Below the pieces are notes generated by a model that was not told the origin of the DNA, did no database searches, and worked only from the letters and a program-made list of their open reading frames with translations. Positions 34,157 through 42,619 of a stretch of DNA of 64,000 nucleotides are shown in pieces (position 1 is the stretch's first letter; every line of letters starts with the position of its first letter). Made by a program: the position numbers and the translations under genes. Source of the stretch: Porphyromonadaceae bacterium UBA2751 (lineage in GTDB: Bacteria; Bacteroidota; Bacteroidia; Bacteroidales; Muribaculaceae); NCBI GenBank assembly GCA_002353285.1, contig DEJJ01000032.1, forward strand, positions 145,459-209,458, in the 5' to 3' direction.

Positions 34157-34774
34157 ATGAAGACTGAGATTAATCCACAGGACAGCAATCGCCGAGATGC
34201 ATTCAATCTCTGGATGTCATCGCCTATGCCAATGGTCACTCTTGTGAAAACGCTGGATGTGACAAAGCTTCTGAAATATAGCAAAAAGCATGGCATGAGT
34301 TTCAACATGCTTCTATGCTGGTGCATCGGTAAAGCGGCAAGTCAAGTTAAGCAGTTCTATGTCCTACCCGAGCATGGCAAGTTATATAACTATGACTGCC
34401 TAGCTGTCAATGTGATTGTGAAAAACAAAGAAGGCGGCATCAACTCATGCGACATCCCGTACACACACGGCTTGAGCCGTTTTAACCACGATTACATGGT
34501 CCTGACACGATTGGCAATCCAAAACTGTGAAAGCAGTTTCCACGAGGAGGCAATGGTAATAGGCACATCGGCAATGATTGAAACTGAATTAGATTGCATC
34601 ATTAACCAATATGCCAAGGGACTTAACAATCCTATGGTCATGTGGGGGAAATATCGCAAAGGGTGGTTCAAAACCACGTTGCCCATCAGTTTTCAGTTTC
34701 ATCATGTGCAGATGGATGGTGCCCATGCCGGGCGATTTTTCGCTAACTTGCAAGACGAAATAGATAAACTGTAA
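34157..34774 (+). CDS. CatA-family chloramphenicol acetyltransferase-like protein
   Basis: The 205-residue protein has the type A CAT fold: an early RRDAFNLWMSSPMPM segment, GMSFNMLLCWCIGKA, and the active-site motif HHVQMDGAHAGRFF with the likely catalytic His183 and Asp187. CAT transfers acetyl from acetyl-CoA to a hydroxyl, classically on chloramphenicol. Its place in a chromosomal envelope-protein run with no mobile flank argues for a native substrate, so resistance should not be assumed. It lies four bases after the BamE-like gene. Confidence 0.75.
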   Translation: MKTEINPQDSNRRDAFNLWMSSPMPMVTLVKTLDVTKLLKYSKKHGMSFNMLLCWCIGKAASQVKQFYVLPEHGKLYNYDCLAVNVIVKNKEGGINSCDIPYTHGLSRFNHDYMVLTRLAIQNCESSFHEEAMVIGTSAMIETELDCIINQYAKGLNNPMVMWGKYRKGWFKTTLPISFQFHHVQMDGAHAGRFFANLQDEIDKL

Positions 34775-34852
34775 CACTTGGCTATGTGGCGGTCATTACA
34801 TCTAATGAGTGAACAAAACAAACAATATGTATAATTAAAAAAATAAGGTAAA

Positions 34853-37222
34853 ATGAAAGATTTAGTTTTTAAATTTACAGCCCTAATGACTATCATGATG
34901 ATAGCATTGAACGTTAGTGCCAAAGCACCCGATGTTAACGGCAAAATTGTTGACGAGAATGGCGAACCAATGCCATTTGTCAACGTTGTGATGCTGTCGA
35001 TGCCCGACTCGACCTATGTGCAGGGGGGCATCACCGACGAGCAAGGAACATTTAAACTTACTACATTACAAAATGGCGGACTCGTGAAGATTTCTTACAT
35101 CGGCTATCAAACATTGTATATCAATTCAAGTGTTGTCGATCTGGGCACTATCACTTTGCAGCCCGAGGCCACACTGCTGGGCGAGGTGGTAGTAGTGAGC
35201 AAGCTCCCCCAAACACGTGTGAAGGGCGAAGCCATGCGCACAACTATCGAGGGGACAATCCTTGAGAAAGCAGGAACTGTGGCCGACGCACTAGCGAGGG
35301 TGCCATCGCTCGAGGCTGAGCGCGACGGCGGCGTGAAGGTGCTTGGTCGAGGAGATGCCGAGGTGTATATCAATGGTCGCAAGGTTCAAGACATGAACGA
35401 GCTCTCGCGCCTGCGTTCCGATCAAATTGAGCACGTTGATGTGATTCAGAACCCCGGCGCACGCTATGCCGCCTCGACTAAGGCAGTGGTGCGCATCCAG
35501 CTCAAGAAAGCGCAAGGTGAGGGATTTAGTTTTCAGAACAACCTAAATGGAATGTATCAATATGGATACACCATCGCCAACAACCTCGACATGAACTACC
35601 GCATCGGTGGCCTTGACCTAACCGCATCGTTCTGGGCAGGACGCTATGGTCACACTAAGCAGTTGCAAGACAACGAGCTCATCTATTACGTTGGCCCCGA
35701 CCACATTAAGAGCGTGACAACTCAGGAAGGAAAAAACATATGGAAAGGTTGGTCACCACAACTGCAGGTGAACTATATGTTTAACGAGAACCATAGCTTG
35801 GGAGCGTTCTATAAATATGACCGCCACCCTGGTACCGATTTCAGCGACATGTTCTATACCGACAATTATGTGAACGGCATCTTGACTGAGCATTCCGAGA
35901 GCGACATCAGTCAAAGTGACACCTTCAAGAAGCATATCTTCAACGCCTATTACAACGGCAAGATAGGCAAACTAGGCATCGACTTCAACGTGGACGGACT
36001 CTTCGACAAAACCGAGACTCCGGGCAGCACATTTGAGACTGCAACATTGGACACAGGAGAGACCTCACATCGCAGCATTGAGAGCAATACCCGCAGCGGC
36101 AACAACTTCTGGGCAACAAAACTCATCTTATCCTACCCTGTGTGGAACGGCAATCTGTCGCTCGGTGGAGAGTACTCCCACAACCATCGCACCGACGCCT
36201 ACACGTTTACCGCTACCGACGCCGTGCCTGTGAAGACTACCGACACCAAAATCGATGAATCGTCGACAGCAGCGTTTATGGAATATGGAAGACTATTTGG
36301 GCGAGTGTTTGCACAAGTGGGACTGCGCTATGAGCACCTAAAGAACGACTACTACAACTTTGGAGTTCGCGAGGACGAAGTGTGCCGTAACTACGGCGAC
36401 TGGTTCCCCTCAGCAGTAATATCGATGCCTATAGGAAACGTGCAAGTTTCGCTCTCTTACCGTCGTGACATCCAGCGTCCAAACTATGGCAGCCTCACCA
36501 GTTCAACAATCTACATCAACCGTTACACCTACCAGAGTGGCAACCCCTATCTGAAACCTACCTACACTCACAGCCTCGTGCTCAACACTGCCTATAAGTG
36601 GATGAACCTCTCCCTTAACTATGGACGCATCAAGGACTGTGAGACAATGTCAACCGAACCTTATCCAGGTGCCGATGATCCATTGGTAAGCCTTGTGCGC
36701 CCAATCAATAGCACCGAGGATTTCAATCAATTGTCAATCAATTTTGTGGCACGTCCTGTGATTGGCTGCTGGCATCCACAGTGGAGCGCATTCGCCGTGT
36801 TCCAGGACTATAAGACACCCTGCGCCGATGGTTCAATCCTTACCCTTAACCACCCATTTCTGAACCTAGTATGGCAAAACGATATCGAACTACCAAAGGG
36901 CTTCCGTCTGAATGCCAGCGTAGTGTGGGCATCACGCGGTGACTACAACAATTTCCGCCTTACCAGAACCCGCTTCAATACATCTCTGGGCGTGCAACGC
37001 GACTTCAGCCTTGGACGGATGGGAACACTGACAGCCGACCTGCGTTGCAACGATATTTTCAACACCAACAAAACTGGTGCTGTAATCTACGGCATTCGCG
37101 AGATATCAACTTATAACCCCGCCCGCCGCACCTTCATGCTCGACCTAACCTGGAAATTCAACACAACTCAAAGCAAGTATCGTGGCTCAGGTGCAGGCGA
37201 GAAACAGAAAGCAAGAATGTAA
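34853..37222 (+). CDS. TonB receptor-like outer-membrane barrel (OMP_b-brl_3 type)
   Basis: The 789-residue protein has a signal peptide, a CarboxypepD_reg-like domain (about 26-100, DVNGKIVDENGEPMPFVNVV), a plug with VADALARVPSLEAERDGGVKVLGRGDAEVYINGRKV (split here only by domain logic), and a 14-stranded-type barrel of the outer-membrane beta-barrel family 3. The end is KAR M-rich rather than aromatic, unusual for a barrel; the last strand appears to end at MLDLTWKFN about 20 residues earlier. It is the last gene of the run divergent from the LytTR gene, with an 11-bp hairpin behind it. The ligand is unknown. Confidence 0.82.
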   Translation: MKDLVFKFTALMTIMMIALNVSAKAPDVNGKIVDENGEPMPFVNVVMLSMPDSTYVQGGITDEQGTFKLTTLQNGGLVKISYIGYQTLYINSSVVDLGTITLQPEATLLGEVVVVSKLPQTRVKGEAMRTTIEGTILEKAGTVADALARVPSLEAERDGGVKVLGRGDAEVYINGRKVQDMNELSRLRSDQIEHVDVIQNPGARYAASTKAVVRIQLKKAQGEGFSFQNNLNGMYQYGYTIANNLDMNYRIGGLDLTASFWAGRYGHTKQLQDNELIYYVGPDHIKSVTTQEGKNIWKGWSPQLQVNYMFNENHSLGAFYKYDRHPGTDFSDMFYTDNYVNGILTEHSESDISQSDTFKKHIFNAYYNGKIGKLGIDFNVDGLFDKTETPGSTFETATLDTGETSHRSIESNTRSGNNFWATKLILSYPVWNGNLSLGGEYSHNHRTDAYTFTATDAVPVKTTDTKIDESSTAAFMEYGRLFGRVFAQVGLRYEHLKNDYYNFGVREDEVCRNYGDWFPSAVISMPIGNVQVSLSYRRDIQRPNYGSLTSSTIYINRYTYQSGNPYLKPTYTHSLVLNTAYKWMNLSLNYGRIKDCETMSTEPYPGADDPLVSLVRPINSTEDFNQLSINFVARPVIGCWHPQWSAFAVFQDYKTPCADGSILTLNHPFLNLVWQNDIELPKGFRLNASVVWASRGDYNNFRLTRTRFNTSLGVQRDFSLGRMGTLTADLRCNDIFNTNKTGAVIYGIREISTYNPARRTFMLDLTWKFNTTQSKYRGSGAGEKQKARM

Positions 37223-37248
37223 CCTAGCTTCACAATAATATATTCAAT

Positions 37249-37283
37249 GGTAATTCACGGAAAACAATTATTCGTGAATTACC
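37249..37283 (+). terminator. Perfect 11-bp hairpin after the barrel gene
   Basis: GGTAATTCACG (37249-37259) pairs with CGTGAATTACC (37273-37283). There is no long T-run, so it may be a weak terminator or an operator for the gene that follows. Confidence 0.55.
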
Positions 37284-37318
37284 TATTTGTAAAACAGTTT
37301 ACTTACTATAGTATTTAT

Positions 37319-37326
37319 TAACTTTG
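37319..37326 (+). promoter_or_regulatory. -7 box for the triple-domain fusion gene
   Basis: TAACTTTG matches the consensus and lies 21 bases before the ATG at 37348. A TTTA at 37298-37301 is a weak -33 with 17-base spacing. Confidence 0.55.
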
Positions 37327-37347
37327 CAATCAAAACAAGCGACTACT

Positions 37348-38697
37348 ATGAAGATAAGATTAGAGCAACCAAGTGACTACCGCATGGTGGAGAACCTCAC
37401 ACGAGAGGCGTTTTGGAATGTGTATCGCCCAGGATGCTATGAGCATTTCGTGCTCAACCAGTTTAGGAACAACCTTGACTTCATTCCCGAACTCGACCTC
37501 GTGATGGAGGAGGACGGCATGATAATAGGCCACATCATGTTCTCAAGAGCAGAACTTGTGCTTAACGACGGCACTCACCGACAGTCATGGACTTTTGGGC
37601 CCATCAGTATCCACCCCAACTATCAGCTCAAGGGATACGGCCTAAAACTGCTCTATTACGCGCTTGACAAAGCACGCGAAATGGGCATTGGATTCCTGTG
37701 CATGGAAGGAAATATCAACTTCTACAAGCATGCCGGCTTTGGCCTTGCTAGTGAGATGGACATCCATTACCATGCTGAACCACGCGATGCCGAGGTGCCC
37801 TATTTCCTCGCACTAGAACTGATTCCCGGCTGGCTGAAAAGCAATGGAATAACTGAGGCCACCTATTGTCCGCCAAAGGGTTATTTAGTTGCCGAAACCA
37901 ATCCAAATGCCTTTGCCTCCTACGAAGCCACATTCCCTGCTAAAGAGAAAACGATGTTGCCAAGCCAGCTGCCACAGTTCTGCCAAAGCTGCGGCATGCC
38001 ATTGACCAAAAACGAGGACTGCGGCACCAATGCCGACGGCAGCACCTGCTTCGACTACTGCAAGTACTGCTACAAGGATGGCAAGTTCCTGCAGAACTTC
38101 ACAATGGACGAGATGATTGAGCATTGCGCCCAGTTCGTTGGCGAGGTCAACAAGGGCCTGCCACAACCCATCACCAGGGAGGAATACATCGGACAAATGA
38201 AGATGTACTTCCCTCACTTGAAGCGCTGGCGCAAGGAGATAACCATCAATGAGGTGGTTCCCAAGAATCCAGTTCTGGCGGGAGTAAAAGATCTGATTGC
38301 CAAGATGGCCGACACACTGCCCGTCACCTATATTTCATCGGTGGATGAAGAGGGATTTCCTTGCACTAAAGCAATGCTGTCACCACGCGTGCGTGAAGGT
38401 ATTAAGACATTCTATTTCACCACCAACACCTTCTCTCTGCGTGTGGCGCATTACAAAGCTAACCCCAAGGCATCCATCTACTTCTGCGATGCCAAAGGGT
38501 TCAAGGGCATGATGCTGCGAGGCACCATGGAGGTGCTGACCGACGCCAAGAGCAAAGAGATGATTTGGCGGGATGGAGACACGCAGTACTACCCAGGCGG
38601 CGTGACAGATCCCAACTACTGCGTACTGAAGTTCACGGCAACCGATGGTCGCTTTTATAGTGATTTCTATCCCCGTAGCTTCATCCTTGAGGAATGA
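37348..38697 (+). CDS. GNAT acetyltransferase / zinc ribbon / PNPOx-like fusion protein
   Basis: The 449-residue protein joins three modules. Residues 1-185 are a GNAT N-acetyltransferase (FGPISIHPNYQLKGYGLKLL is the acetyl-CoA loop, EGNINFYKHAGFG the typical C-terminal strand). Residues 211-260 are a zinc ribbon with Cys at 212, 215, 225, 234, 238 and 241, similar to the putative zinc ribbon of PF12674. Residues 305-449 are a pyridoxamine-phosphate-oxidase-like flavin-binding split barrel (TYISSVDEEGFPCTKAML). The ATG at 37348 is chosen over an upstream TTG that lies in the promoter. Its stop overlaps the start of an isochorismatase remnant. The substrate is unknown. Confidence 0.75.
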   Translation: MKIRLEQPSDYRMVENLTREAFWNVYRPGCYEHFVLNQFRNNLDFIPELDLVMEEDGMIIGHIMFSRAELVLNDGTHRQSWTFGPISIHPNYQLKGYGLKLLYYALDKAREMGIGFLCMEGNINFYKHAGFGLASEMDIHYHAEPRDAEVPYFLALELIPGWLKSNGITEATYCPPKGYLVAETNPNAFASYEATFPAKEKTMLPSQLPQFCQSCGMPLTKNEDCGTNADGSTCFDYCKYCYKDGKFLQNFTMDEMIEHCAQFVGEVNKGLPQPITREEYIGQMKMYFPHLKRWRKEITINEVVPKNPVLAGVKDLIAKMADTLPVTYISSVDEEGFPCTKAMLSPRVREGIKTFYFTTNTFSLRVAHYKANPKASIYFCDAKGFKGMMLRGTMEVLTDAKSKEMIWRDGDTQYYPGGVTDPNYCVLKFTATDGRFYSDFYPRSFILEE

Positions 38698-38834
38698 TGA
38701 ACAACAGGACACTTGTCGTTATCGACATCCAGAACGACATCACCAAGCACTACAGGGACATCATCGAGAATATCAATGCTGCCATCTTAATGGGCTGTAA
38801 CTTAGGAGATGCACATTGCTTATATCAAGCATAA
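38697..38834 (+). pseudogene. Truncated isochorismatase-family gene remnant
   Basis: The ATG overlaps the fusion-gene stop (TGATGA). The first residues MNNRTLVVIDIQNDITKHY match the start of cysteine hydrolases of the isochorismatase family (VVIDIQND carries the catalytic Asp). After about 35 residues the similarity ends and a stop comes at 38834, where intact relatives have about 180 residues. The catalytic Lys and Cys regions are absent. The following 50 bases run straight into the DUF3089 gene, so a deletion probably removed the rest. Confidence 0.65.
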
Positions 38835-38888
38835 TAACACCACCTCCGCCTCGCGGACTTTCAAACCTGGCAGCAAGGGGCCTAAGAG

Positions 38889-39887
38889 CTAATGATGGTT
38901 GAGCAGCCAAGCTCGGGTGCGGCGGGCTATGTTCTCGCGCAGTTGATTGCGATAGAGCCAAATCTCACGTGAGTGATAGTTGCCTTCCTTGCCAATGAGC
39001 GGCAGCACATAGTCGGTGCCAGTGAAACCGTCGACAATCAATAGCCGAGTAGATGGGTCAAGACGCACTGTGAGAGTGTCGACCTGCTGCTCGGCTTCGG
39101 GTTTCGCTGGCGACGGCACCGTCACAAGGGTGGCTGGCATGGCATCGGCACTCCAGTTCACTGGGTTGATGCCAACAGCGTTATCATCGCCCAGTCCATG
39201 CACCACGCAACCGCTATCACGCACTGAGTTGTAACCGATGGTCACTCCTGTGTCGTCAACTCCACAGGCGGGAACTATCTGCCGGCATGAGTCGAGTAGC
39301 GACTGAGGAATATTCACCCCTATCGCATAGGCAGCAATCATGCGACCATAGGTAGTGCTATCCATCTGCTGCAATAGTTGTAGCACTGCCATAGCACCCT
39401 GGCTGTAGCCTGCAAGCACAAATGGCCGCCCTTGATTCATGTGGTCAAGGTAGTAATTGAATGCTCGGCTCACATCTTCTAATGCCATTGGCAAGCGCTC
39501 ACTCACCAAGCTATCGTTAGTAAACGACTGCAACGAGCACTGCCGGTAGTAAGGCGAGTAGTAGTTGAGGCTACCGCTCAGCAAGCGGTCTACGCCCTCC
39601 ATCTCACCAGTGAGAGCCACGCGTACACTGTCGTTATAGGTGTCGGCATAGTGGTATAAGCTGCCATCAGGCAACTGATAGTCGCCAGTTTCGGTCGATA
39701 TCACGTAGAAAATATCGGCAGCACCTTGGCGGTAACTCACCCACCACTGCGTGTAATCGCTATAATCAGGCGCAGCTGGCAACACATTGCTTGCATGAAG
39801 GCATAGCGACAGCAACATTGCCACAATCACTGCTAATCCACGACCGAGCACGACTAAAGGCCTCAATTTCAATCTCTCAACAAACAT
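38889..39887 (-). CDS. DUF3089 alpha/beta-hydrolase-like protein
   Basis: A 332-residue secreted or anchored protein with one N-terminal helix (about 12-32). DUF3089 members have a lipase-like fold; here SPYYRQCSLQSF and VLAGYSQGAMAVLQLL show the family, with the nucleophile elbow GYSQG. A C-terminal segment with VDGFTGTDYVLPLIGKEGNYHSREIWLYR holds the probable catalytic His. The substrate is not known. It follows the alcohol dehydrogenase gene by 41 bases on the minus strand, so thrE, the dehydrogenase and this gene may be one operon. Confidence 0.75.
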   Translation of the reverse strand: MFVERLKLRPLVVLGRGLAVIVAMLLSLCLHASNVLPAAPDYSDYTQWWVSYRQGAADIFYVISTETGDYQLPDGSLYHYADTYNDSVRVALTGEMEGVDRLLSGSLNYYSPYYRQCSLQSFTNDSLVSERLPMALEDVSRAFNYYLDHMNQGRPFVLAGYSQGAMAVLQLLQQMDSTTYGRMIAAYAIGVNIPQSLLDSCRQIVPACGVDDTGVTIGYNSVRDSGCVVHGLGDDNAVGINPVNWSADAMPATLVTVPSPAKPEAEQQVDTLTVRLDPSTRLLIVDGFTGTDYVLPLIGKEGNYHSREIWLYRNQLRENIARRTRAWLLNHH

Positions 39888-39928
39888 TTACATGTAAGAT
39901 GTTGTATTACTAGTCATTAATAACTGAG

Positions 39929-41113
39929 CTAACGGGCCATGAGGTAGATGTCACGCATGGCTTGGGCATCAAGCACCTCCATGGCACCCACGGTGATAGT
40001 GCCACCACGAGAGCACTTCTCAACCATGGTGTCGATCTCCTCGTCGGTGATTTCGCGTCCCAGCAACTCGTGAATGCTGGTGGGCATACCTATCTGGCGA
40101 TAAAACTCCTCAACTGCGCAGATGCCGCATTCGGCAGTCTCTTCTGGGTGCGAGAAGTCGTTAGTGACTCCCATCACATTAACTGCAAACTGCACAAATC
40201 GGTTCAAATGTTTATCCTTGACATAGCGCGCCCACGATGGCCAAATGGCAGCCAAGCCTGCACCATGAGTCACACCAAAGATGGCACTCAACTCATGCTC
40301 AAGGCGATGGGTGGCAAAATCCTTCTCGGTGCCGCACTCGGTCAAGTCGTTGTGAGCCAGCGAGCCAGCCCACATGATTTGAGCACGGTGGCGATAGTCC
40401 TCAGGATGGCGCATCACCACAAGTGCCGACTCCTTAACAGTGCGCAATAGCGCCTCACTGATGGCGTCGGTGAGCGACATGTCCTCGTATTTTGAGAAAT
40501 AGCGCTCCATGGTATGCATCATGATGTCGGTGGCTCCAGCAGCTGTTTGATAGGGAGGAAGGGTGAATGTGCGCTCGGGGTTCATCACGGCAAAGCGGCA
40601 GCGGCACAAGTCGCTGTTGATGCCACGCTTGAGTAGCCCCTCGTCGGCAGTAATCACGCAACTCGACGACATTTCACTACCTGCAGCGGGGATGGTCAGC
40701 ACCACACCAATTGGTAAGCATTGTACTGGCACAGCTTTTCCTGCCCAGAAGTCCCACACGTCGCCATCGTAGGGCACTCCATAGCCAATGGCCTTCGACG
40801 AGTCAATCACACTGCCTCCGCCCACGGCAAGGATAAAGTCAACCTCCTCGGCACGACACAGCTCAACGCCCTCGCGCACCTTCGACAGCAACGGGTTGGG
40901 CACCACGCCGCCCAGCTCGCAAAATGCGATACCAGCACCATGCAGCTGCTCGCGCACCACGTCGAGCAGTCCCGAGCGCTGAGCCGAGCCACCTCCATAG
41001 TGTATCAGCACTTTTTTGCCGCCATTAGCAGCCACAAGTTCTCCAATCTTCTTTTCCGATTCACGGCCAAATACCACCCGTGTAGGGGCGTAAAAATTGA
41101 AATCCTTTATCAT
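39929..41113 (-). CDS. Iron-containing alcohol dehydrogenase
   Basis: The 394-residue enzyme belongs to the Fe-ADH family (butanol dehydrogenase/YqdH-like), reducing aldehydes or ketones with NAD(P)H. It has FNFYAPTRVVFG at the start, the cofactor motif GGGSVIDSSKAIGYG, AAGSEMSSSCVIT, and metal-binding His residues in HRLEHELSAIFGVTHGAGLA. The exact substrate cannot be read. It lies 35 bases downstream of thrE on the same strand. Confidence 0.9.
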   Translation of the reverse strand: MIKDFNFYAPTRVVFGRESEKKIGELVAANGGKKVLIHYGGGSAQRSGLLDVVREQLHGAGIAFCELGGVVPNPLLSKVREGVELCRAEEVDFILAVGGGSVIDSSKAIGYGVPYDGDVWDFWAGKAVPVQCLPIGVVLTIPAAGSEMSSSCVITADEGLLKRGINSDLCRCRFAVMNPERTFTLPPYQTAAGATDIMMHTMERYFSKYEDMSLTDAISEALLRTVKESALVVMRHPEDYRHRAQIMWAGSLAHNDLTECGTEKDFATHRLEHELSAIFGVTHGAGLAAIWPSWARYVKDKHLNRFVQFAVNVMGVTNDFSHPEETAECGICAVEEFYRQIGMPTSIHELLGREITDEEIDTMVEKCSRGGTITVGAMEVLDAQAMRDIYLMAR

Positions 41114-41148
41114 AACATCAATATCTTATTTAGTAATTAATTTAAGTT

Positions 41149-42465
41149 CTAATGAGTGCGGTGGTTGCGCGAGAACAGGCGTTGCGGCAACTCCATGGCA
41201 AGGATGATGCCAAGCACTATCGCGATTGCTATCTTGCCGGCAAGCAAGCCGCTCTGCATCGACAGGTCGAACTGCGAGTCGGTGAAATAATAAGTGAACC
41301 AAAACACTCCAGCACCAGGCACAAGCGGGAAGATGCCACACAGCAGGAAACCTTGAGCTGGGATGCGATAAGGAATGGCGGCCATGCGCGACACGATGCA
41401 CACCAGTGTGGAAGCCGCAAGCGTGGCAACCACGGGTGTAGCGCCACAGTTGCGCACCAAGATGAGGTAGAGCGCCCACCCTATAGCGCCAATCACTCCG
41501 GCTGGCACATAGTGCTCACGGTCGATGCCAAAGAGCAAGGCAAACGCCGCCGTTCCAATGAAGGCAGCAAGTGCCTGCAGCAGCACATGGGCTGTGCCAG
41601 GATTGACCGTCATGCTCAAGCTCACCACTCCGCCATGCATAGCACCGTCGACAACAAACGATAGTGACACTCCCACAGCAATGCAGAAGAAGCCCAGCAT
41701 GGCATCGGTCAACCGTGTGAAGCCAGCAATGTAGTCACTATTGGCAAGGTCGCGAACACCATTAACAAATGGCACTCCTGGTATCAACGGCATGATAGCG
41801 CCTATGATGATATTGGCAAGGCTCTCGCCAAAACCCATGCGCCAACACAGCACACACAGCAGTGTCGCCACCAGGGCATTGCACACACCACCCACTATCT
41901 TCGACAGGTAACGGTTGCTCACACCAAGCACGAAGGCATAGAGCAGAACACCCACCACAAGGGCTGCCGCGCAGTCCATCCAGCCTCCTCCAAACACGGC
42001 ACAAAAACCTCCAGCTCCCAATCCCGAGCCCAGAATTTGCTCCCATGCAGGCTTCTGCCCTTCGGCTGCAATGTTCTCAAGGCGTTCACGAGCCTCGGCA
42101 AGAGAGGTGCGACCATTAGATATATCATAACTCAACCTGTTCACTGCCACCACCTTCGAGAGCTGGATGCCACGCAGCGGAATGAACTCAACGTTGGCAT
42201 AGGTCGATGCCTGGGCGCCACTCTTGGTCACCTTGTTGGCACGGCCAGTGGTGAAGATGCCGTTCGACAACACAAAAAAGTTGCCCGAGTCCACGCCAAA
42301 GTGCGACGAGATGCGGCTCATGATGTCCTCAACTCTCGAGATTTCTGCTCCATTCTCAAGCAGGATATGCCCAGCTTTGGAAGCCACCTCAAGCACCTCG
42401 GCAAAGTCGGCGCCCTCGGCAACTTCTTTATTTATCGACTCTTCTTTGATACTTGTTTGTTCCAT
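41149..42465 (-). CDS. Threonine/serine exporter (ThrE-type, fused halves)
   Basis: The 438-residue membrane protein combines the YjjP-like part (GHILLENGAEISRVEDIM, FFVLSNGIFTTG near residues 30-75, then five helices with ALVVGVLLYAFVLG) and the YjjB-like part (last five helices, AAFIGTAAFALLFGI). In E. coli-like systems these are two genes; in Corynebacterium ThrE they are joined, as here. It exports threonine and serine by proton exchange. It is divergent from hutH with about 150 bases between and may head an operon with the dehydrogenase. Confidence 0.88.
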   Translation of the reverse strand: MEQTSIKEESINKEVAEGADFAEVLEVASKAGHILLENGAEISRVEDIMSRISSHFGVDSGNFFVLSNGIFTTGRANKVTKSGAQASTYANVEFIPLRGIQLSKVVAVNRLSYDISNGRTSLAEARERLENIAAEGQKPAWEQILGSGLGAGGFCAVFGGGWMDCAAALVVGVLLYAFVLGVSNRYLSKIVGGVCNALVATLLCVLCWRMGFGESLANIIIGAIMPLIPGVPFVNGVRDLANSDYIAGFTRLTDAMLGFFCIAVGVSLSFVVDGAMHGGVVSLSMTVNPGTAHVLLQALAAFIGTAAFALLFGIDREHYVPAGVIGAIGWALYLILVRNCGATPVVATLAASTLVCIVSRMAAIPYRIPAQGFLLCGIFPLVPGAGVFWFTYYFTDSQFDLSMQSGLLAGKIAIAIVLGIILAMELPQRLFSRNHRTH

Positions 42466-42536
42466 GAGTAAAACATGATTTGGGCTACAAAATTCCTAAA
42501 GAATCTTCAATTGTGCAAATAAAAACTTGTTCATTT

Positions 42537-42567
42537 TTCGTTTTGTACTGATTTATGTGTAACTTTG
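42537..42567 (+). promoter_or_regulatory. hutHI promoter
   Basis: TTCG (42537-42540), a 19-base spacer and TAACTTTG (42560-42567). The leader to the hutH ATG at 42620 is about 47 nt. Confidence 0.7.
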
Positions 42568-42619
42568 CACTCCGAATAATCAAGAATACACAATTAACTA
42601 AACTCTTAACATAAACATT

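Noticed and set aside
34157..34774. Chloramphenicol resistance gene
   Set aside because: The catalytic motif is there, but there is no mobile context and chromosomal CAT-fold proteins have many substrates; resistance cannot be claimed.
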